From Pseudomonas sp. HMWF032 (lineage in GTDB: Bacteria; Pseudomonadota; Gammaproteobacteria; Pseudomonadales; Pseudomonadaceae), in NCBI RefSeq assembly GCF_003060885.1, contig NZ_QAIG01000004.1:156123-220122 (forward strand): DNA of 64,000 bases, given 5' to 3'. Below are positions 60,722-64,000 of this stretch, in pieces. The notes under the pieces are model-generated. The model ran no database searches and was not told the origin of the DNA. It saw only the letters and a program-made list of their open reading frames with translations. Positions within the stretch are counted from its first letter, which is position 1. Each line of letters starts with the position of its first letter. Made by a program: the position numbers and the translations under genes.

Positions 60722-61246
60722 ATGGCCAGCACCAGCGCCGCCCTGGACGTCGCCACCGCGCTCGCCCGGCTGCGGCGCGGTCCACTGCTGCAAGCCACGG
60801 CGGGAGCCTCCGTCGTGGTGGCCTTTCCGCCCCTGGAACAGATGCTGCCACACCGGCCGCCATTCCTCCTGATCGACCGCGTCCTGGCCTGGGATCCGGA
60901 CGACCATGTACTGCACGCGCAGCGCCGGGTCGACCCTGAAGACCCGGTGCTCGGCGGGCATTTTCCCGGCAACCCGATCTACCCCGGCGCGCTCCAGGGC
61001 GAGGCCATCGCCCAGGCCGGCCAATGCCTGCTGCACATGGCCCGAGGCTGCCCGGCGCAACCGCTGGACATCCTCGCCACACGGGTGTTCGGCGCCCAGT
61101 TTCTCGGCCAGGTCCGCCCTGGCGACATCATGGATATAGAGGTACGAATGCTCGACGACAACGGCATGCTGGCGATCTTCGGTGGACGCATCAGCGTCGC
61201 CGGCGCGGTGCGCAGCGTGGTGGTGATGGAGGGCTGCCATGTCTGA
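60722..61246 (+). CDS. FabA/FabZ-like 3-hydroxyacyl-ACP dehydratase
   Basis: This 174-residue hot-dog protein would remove water from 3-hydroxyacyl-ACP. LPHRPPFLLIDRV and GHFPGNPIYPGALQGEAIAQAG hold the catalytic pair His80/Glu94, with the same 14-residue spacing as in FabZ. The first ~35 residues are an Ala-rich extension not found in housekeeping FabZ. It overlaps the ketosynthase gene by 8 bp. A duty in a secondary lipid pathway is inferred from the operon. Confidence 0.85.
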   Translation: MASTSAALDVATALARLRRGPLLQATAGASVVVAFPPLEQMLPHRPPFLLIDRVLAWDPDDHVLHAQRRVDPEDPVLGGHFPGNPIYPGALQGEAIAQAGQCLLHMARGCPAQPLDILATRVFGAQFLGQVRPGDIMDIEVRMLDDNGMLAIFGGRISVAGAVRSVVVMEGCHV

Positions 61247-62531
61247 CCTACCTCGCGTGGTGGTGAGCGGAATGTCGGTGCTCACTGCCCTTGGTGAAGA
61301 CCCCGGCAGCCTGCTCGACAACCTGCTGGCCGGGCGTTCCGGCATTCGCCGCTGGAGCAGCTTCGACCGTGAGATCGCGACCAAGGTTGGCGGCAGCTTG
61401 GAAGGCTTCGATCCGCGCCCGCGCCTTGCTGCCCTGGCCAACAGCCTGACGGAAGCGCCACGCCTGCGCCTGCGCCGGGCAAGCAACCGCCTGCCCTGGT
61501 CCACTGCGTTGTCGGTGCTGATGGCCGGGCGCGCCTGGCAGGACGCCGGGCTGTTCGCGCTGCCAGCGGGCGAGGATGGCGAAACCGCGATCATCGTCGG
61601 TGGCCACAACATCGGGCAGAACTACTACTACAACAATTTCCGCCAGTTCGAGCAGGATCCCGACCATATCGACGTGCAATTCGGCCTCGCCGGGCTGGAC
61701 ACCGACCATGCCGCGGTGGCCTCGGAGGTACTCGGCATTCGCGGCCCCGGCTACAGCGTCGGCGGTGCCTGCGCCAGCGGCGCCCTGGCGCTGCGCGCGG
61801 CGTTCAACGAGATCCGTTTCGGCGATGCCGAACGGGTCGTGGTGCTGGCCCCGGTGCTCGACTATTCACCCTTGGAGCTGCATGCCCTGGCCCTGATGCA
61901 GGCGGTCAGCCAGCGCTCCTTCAATGATCACCCGGAACAGGCCAGCCGGCCTTTCGACCGCCGCCGCGAAGGCTTCGTCCCGGCCCACGGCGGCGCCTGC
62001 CTGGTTCTCGAACGTGCCGACCTGGCCCAGGGCCGCGGCGCCGAGCCGTTGTGCGAAGTGCTCGCCGTGGCCGCCCGCTCCGATGCCAGCCGCCAGCCAA
62101 GCCCGCAGGAAGACGGCCAGACCCGCACCATCCAGGCCGCCCTGCGCGAAGCCCGCCTGCAGCCCGGCGACATCGATTTCATCTGCGCCCACGCCACCTC
62201 GACGCCACTGGGCGACCTTACCGAGGCGCGTTCGATCCGCGGGGTATTCGGCGCGCACCTGGAGCGGCTCAAGGTCAACGCACCGAAATCCATGCTCGGC
62301 CATACCTGCTGGTCGGCGCCGCTGGTTGAGCTGGTGGCGGCCATCGCGCAGATGCGCGCCGGGCAGTTACACCCGACCATCAACCTCGACGACCCTGACC
62401 CGGAGCTGGACTTCGATGTCTGCGCTGCCGGCCCGGTGGTGCATCCGGTGCGTTACTTACTGAAGAACGCCTTCGGCTTCGGTGGCAACAACTGTGTGGC
62501 GATCCTCGGTCGCTGGGAGCCCCGTCCATGA
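61239..62531 (+). CDS. Beta-ketoacyl-ACP synthase (FabF-like)
   Basis: This 430-residue condensing enzyme has the full thiolase-fold triad: Cys178 in GGACASGALALR, His318 in ICAHATSTPLGDL and His355 in KSMLGHTCWSAP. It would extend an acyl chain on ACP with malonyl units. It lies within the operon, overlapping the ketoreductase start by 4 bp. The sequence differs from housekeeping FabF in the lid region (NIGQNYYYNNFRQFEQDPDH), suggesting its own substrate. Confidence 0.88.
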   Translation: MSDLPRVVVSGMSVLTALGEDPGSLLDNLLAGRSGIRRWSSFDREIATKVGGSLEGFDPRPRLAALANSLTEAPRLRLRRASNRLPWSTALSVLMAGRAWQDAGLFALPAGEDGETAIIVGGHNIGQNYYYNNFRQFEQDPDHIDVQFGLAGLDTDHAAVASEVLGIRGPGYSVGGACASGALALRAAFNEIRFGDAERVVVLAPVLDYSPLELHALALMQAVSQRSFNDHPEQASRPFDRRREGFVPAHGGACLVLERADLAQGRGAEPLCEVLAVAARSDASRQPSPQEDGQTRTIQAALREARLQPGDIDFICAHATSTPLGDLTEARSIRGVFGAHLERLKVNAPKSMLGHTCWSAPLVELVAAIAQMRAGQLHPTINLDDPDPELDFDVCAAGPVVHPVRYLLKNAFGFGGNNCVAILGRWEPRP

Positions 62532-63268
62532 ATTTCCTCGTCACTGGCGGCAGCCGCGGCATCGGCCGGCGTATCGTCGAACAGGCGCTGCTGGCCGGCC
62601 ATGATGTTGCCTTCACCTGGAACCAGGACGCCGAGGCCGCCGCCGCGCTGCAACGCCATGCGGCGGAGATCGCCCCGCAACGACGCTGCCTGGCCCTGCG
62701 CCTGGACATGGCCGACGGCGCCGCCATCGATGCGGTGTGCGAGGAGGCCGACCAGGTGCTGGACGGCATCGACGTGCTGGTGGGCAATGCCGCGATCAAC
62801 CGACCGGGCCTGGCCGTGTCGTTGCCCGACGGCGACTGGCGTGCGGTGATGGAGGTCAACCTGGACGGCAACTTCCGCCTGTGCCGGACCCTGCTGCCGG
62901 GCTTCATCGCCCGTCGCCGCGGGCGCATCGTCCTGATCTCCTCGGTGGCTGCCCACGGCATGAGCGGGCAGATCGCCTACAACGTGTCCAAGGCCGGACT
63001 GATCGCCATGGCCGCGACCCTGGCCCGGGAGTACGGGCGCCGCGGCATCACCGCCAACGCCCTGGTGCTGGGTCTGGTGGACACCGACATGAGCCGCGAG
63101 ACCGCAGCGCCGAAAACCTTCGAACACTGGCTCGGGCAATGCCCCACCGGCCGCCTCGGCACGCCGGACGACGTGGCCCAGGCCGTACTCTACCTGGCCT
63201 CCGACGGGGCCTCCTTCATCAACGGCCAGGCCATCCACCTCACCGGTGGCCTGAACTGGGTGCCATGA
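62528..63268 (+). CDS. 3-ketoacyl-ACP reductase (FabG-like SDR)
   Basis: This 246-residue short-chain dehydrogenase has the NADPH motif TGGSRGIG at 6-13, NAAI in place of NAG, and the catalytic Ser139, Tyr151 and Lys155 (ISSVAAHGMSGQIAYNVSKA). It would reduce the ketoacyl product of the synthase. The close NGQAIHLTGGLNWVP is standard for FabG. It is coupled to the synthase by an ATGA overlap. Confidence 0.9.
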   Translation: MNFLVTGGSRGIGRRIVEQALLAGHDVAFTWNQDAEAAAALQRHAAEIAPQRRCLALRLDMADGAAIDAVCEEADQVLDGIDVLVGNAAINRPGLAVSLPDGDWRAVMEVNLDGNFRLCRTLLPGFIARRRGRIVLISSVAAHGMSGQIAYNVSKAGLIAMAATLAREYGRRGITANALVLGLVDTDMSRETAAPKTFEHWLGQCPTGRLGTPDDVAQAVLYLASDGASFINGQAIHLTGGLNWVP

Positions 63269-63282
63269 CAAGGAGCGACACA

Positions 63283-63546
63283 ATGCACGATATCCACGAG
63301 ACGGTTCGCGAAGTGGTTCTACGCCATACCGAGGCCGCCCTGGCCTTCCTTGACCTCGGCCCGATCGACACCCAACTGCGCTTCGACCACCTCGGCGCCA
63401 GCAGCCTGGACATCATCACCATCGTCTCCGACGCCATGCGCGAGTTGCGCATCAAGGTTCCGGTGGAACAGCTCAACTCGCTGTCGAGCATCGACGCGCT
63501 GATCAACACCCTGAGCGGCGCCGTGGCCGCCCGCGCGAGCGACTGA
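63283..63546 (+). CDS. Acyl carrier protein
   Basis: ATG 63283 has AAGGAG 7 nt upstream and gives 87 residues. The phosphopantetheine site is in FDHLGASSLDIITIV, with Ser41 before Leu-Asp. Helical layout and acidic character fit an ACP. Its presence with its own condensing, reducing and dehydrating enzymes shows a dedicated chain-building set. The gap to the next gene is 3 bp. Confidence 0.88.
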   Translation: MHDIHETVREVVLRHTEAALAFLDLGPIDTQLRFDHLGASSLDIITIVSDAMRELRIKVPVEQLNSLSSIDALINTLSGAVAARASD

Positions 63547-63549
63547 GCC

Positions 63550-64000
63550 ATGGCCTGGTCGCTGGAGATTCACCACATCGATGTGAAGAAGGCCGGCGAC
63601 GCGACCCTGATCGTCGCGAAAAACCCGGATAATGCCGAGGGCCAGCGGGTTCGCGCGGTATTGATCGACGGCGGGCGCAAGGACGTCGCCACCCATCTGC
63701 ACAACTACATCACCAACACGGCTGGGCTGGCCAAGCTCGATGCCGTGGTCGTCACCCATTACGACGGTGACCACCTGGGTGGAGTGGTCGCCCTGCTGGC
63801 GAAGAAGGTCAGTACCTATGACACGGTGCGAGTCTATGATCGGGGCTGGCCGGCGTTGGGGCCCACAGACGCGTACCTGCGCTACCTCCAGGCGATCAAT
63901 GGCAAGTCCGGGCGCAACCGCGTGACCCGCGCCGTAAAGGCCGCTGACCTAGGGCCCAATATTCCCTCTAGCATGGTGTGGCGCACCGGCTCACCGGCGG
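63550..64000 (+). CDS. ComEC-like metallo-beta-lactamase-fold protein (3' end outside window)
   Basis: The first 150 residues are present and the frame is open at the window end. LEIHHIDVKKAGDATLIVAK and AVLIDGGRK are the opening strands, followed by VVVTHYDGDHLGGVVALL, which gives metal ligands His70, Asp72, Asp74 and His75. The pattern resembles the MBL domain of ComEC. No signal peptide. In this operon it could be a hydrolase releasing the acyl product, or a nuclease-type effector; the data do not decide. Confidence 0.75.
   Translation, partial: MAWSLEIHHIDVKKAGDATLIVAKNPDNAEGQRVRAVLIDGGRKDVATHLHNYITNTAGLAKLDAVVVTHYDGDHLGGVVALLAKKVSTYDTVRVYDRGWPALGPTDAYLRYLQAINGKSGRNRVTRAVKAADLGPNIPSSMVWRTGSPA

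Overview
The window is Pseudomonas chromosome carrying a complete T7-like prophage beside a dif site. The host is inferred from the mexS-mexT-mexEF-oprN locus, a muxC-opmB tail and dsbB, all reading as close Pseudomonas orthologues; the species cannot be fixed from the sequence alone.

Layout. (1) 1-16504 is ordinary host DNA: the end of a MuxABC-OpmB type RND pump, two paralogous TRAP solute-binding proteins, dsbB, a DUF1203 gene, a retropepsin-like protein, two NUDIX hydrolases, and the MexEF-OprN efflux locus with its regulator mexT and the divergent oxidoreductase gene mexS. (2) 16501-52902 (36.4 kb, the size of a T7-group genome) is the prophage. Nearly all of it is read leftward, in T7 order: early genes and single-subunit RNA polymerase, DNA metabolism (dNTP hydrolase, gp2.5, endonuclease I, amidase, primase-helicase, DNA polymerase, ligase, exonuclease), virion genes (portal, scaffold, capsid, tail tube, internal core proteins, fibre), then holin, small and large terminase. 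Phage-polymerase promoters of the form GTTACATGACACTWTAG and several intrinsic terminators punctuate it. (3) 52875-57888 has a canonical dif sequence, a tyrosine recombinase, a NACHT/STAND ATPase likely to be a defence protein, and a decayed second copy of the recombinase. (4) 58020-64000 is a tightly packed GC-rich operon of eight genes, cut by the window end: a degenerate M64-peptidase/propeller protein, two unknown proteins, a mini type II fatty-acid/polyketide set (dehydratase, ketosynthase, ketoreductase, acyl carrier protein) and a ComEC-like metallo-beta-lactamase-fold protein.

Most notable: a 246-nt group I intron in the phage DNA polymerase gene with exactly placed splice sites; three 8-nt repeats that split the tail fibre into two frames and would fuse them to near T7 length if one unit were lost; XerC/XerD-type (dif-like) sites at both prophage edges, in opposite orientation; a T7-like phage in a lysogenic position with no recognisable repressor; and the unusual lipid/polyketide-like operon, which is the best candidate for an undescribed system.
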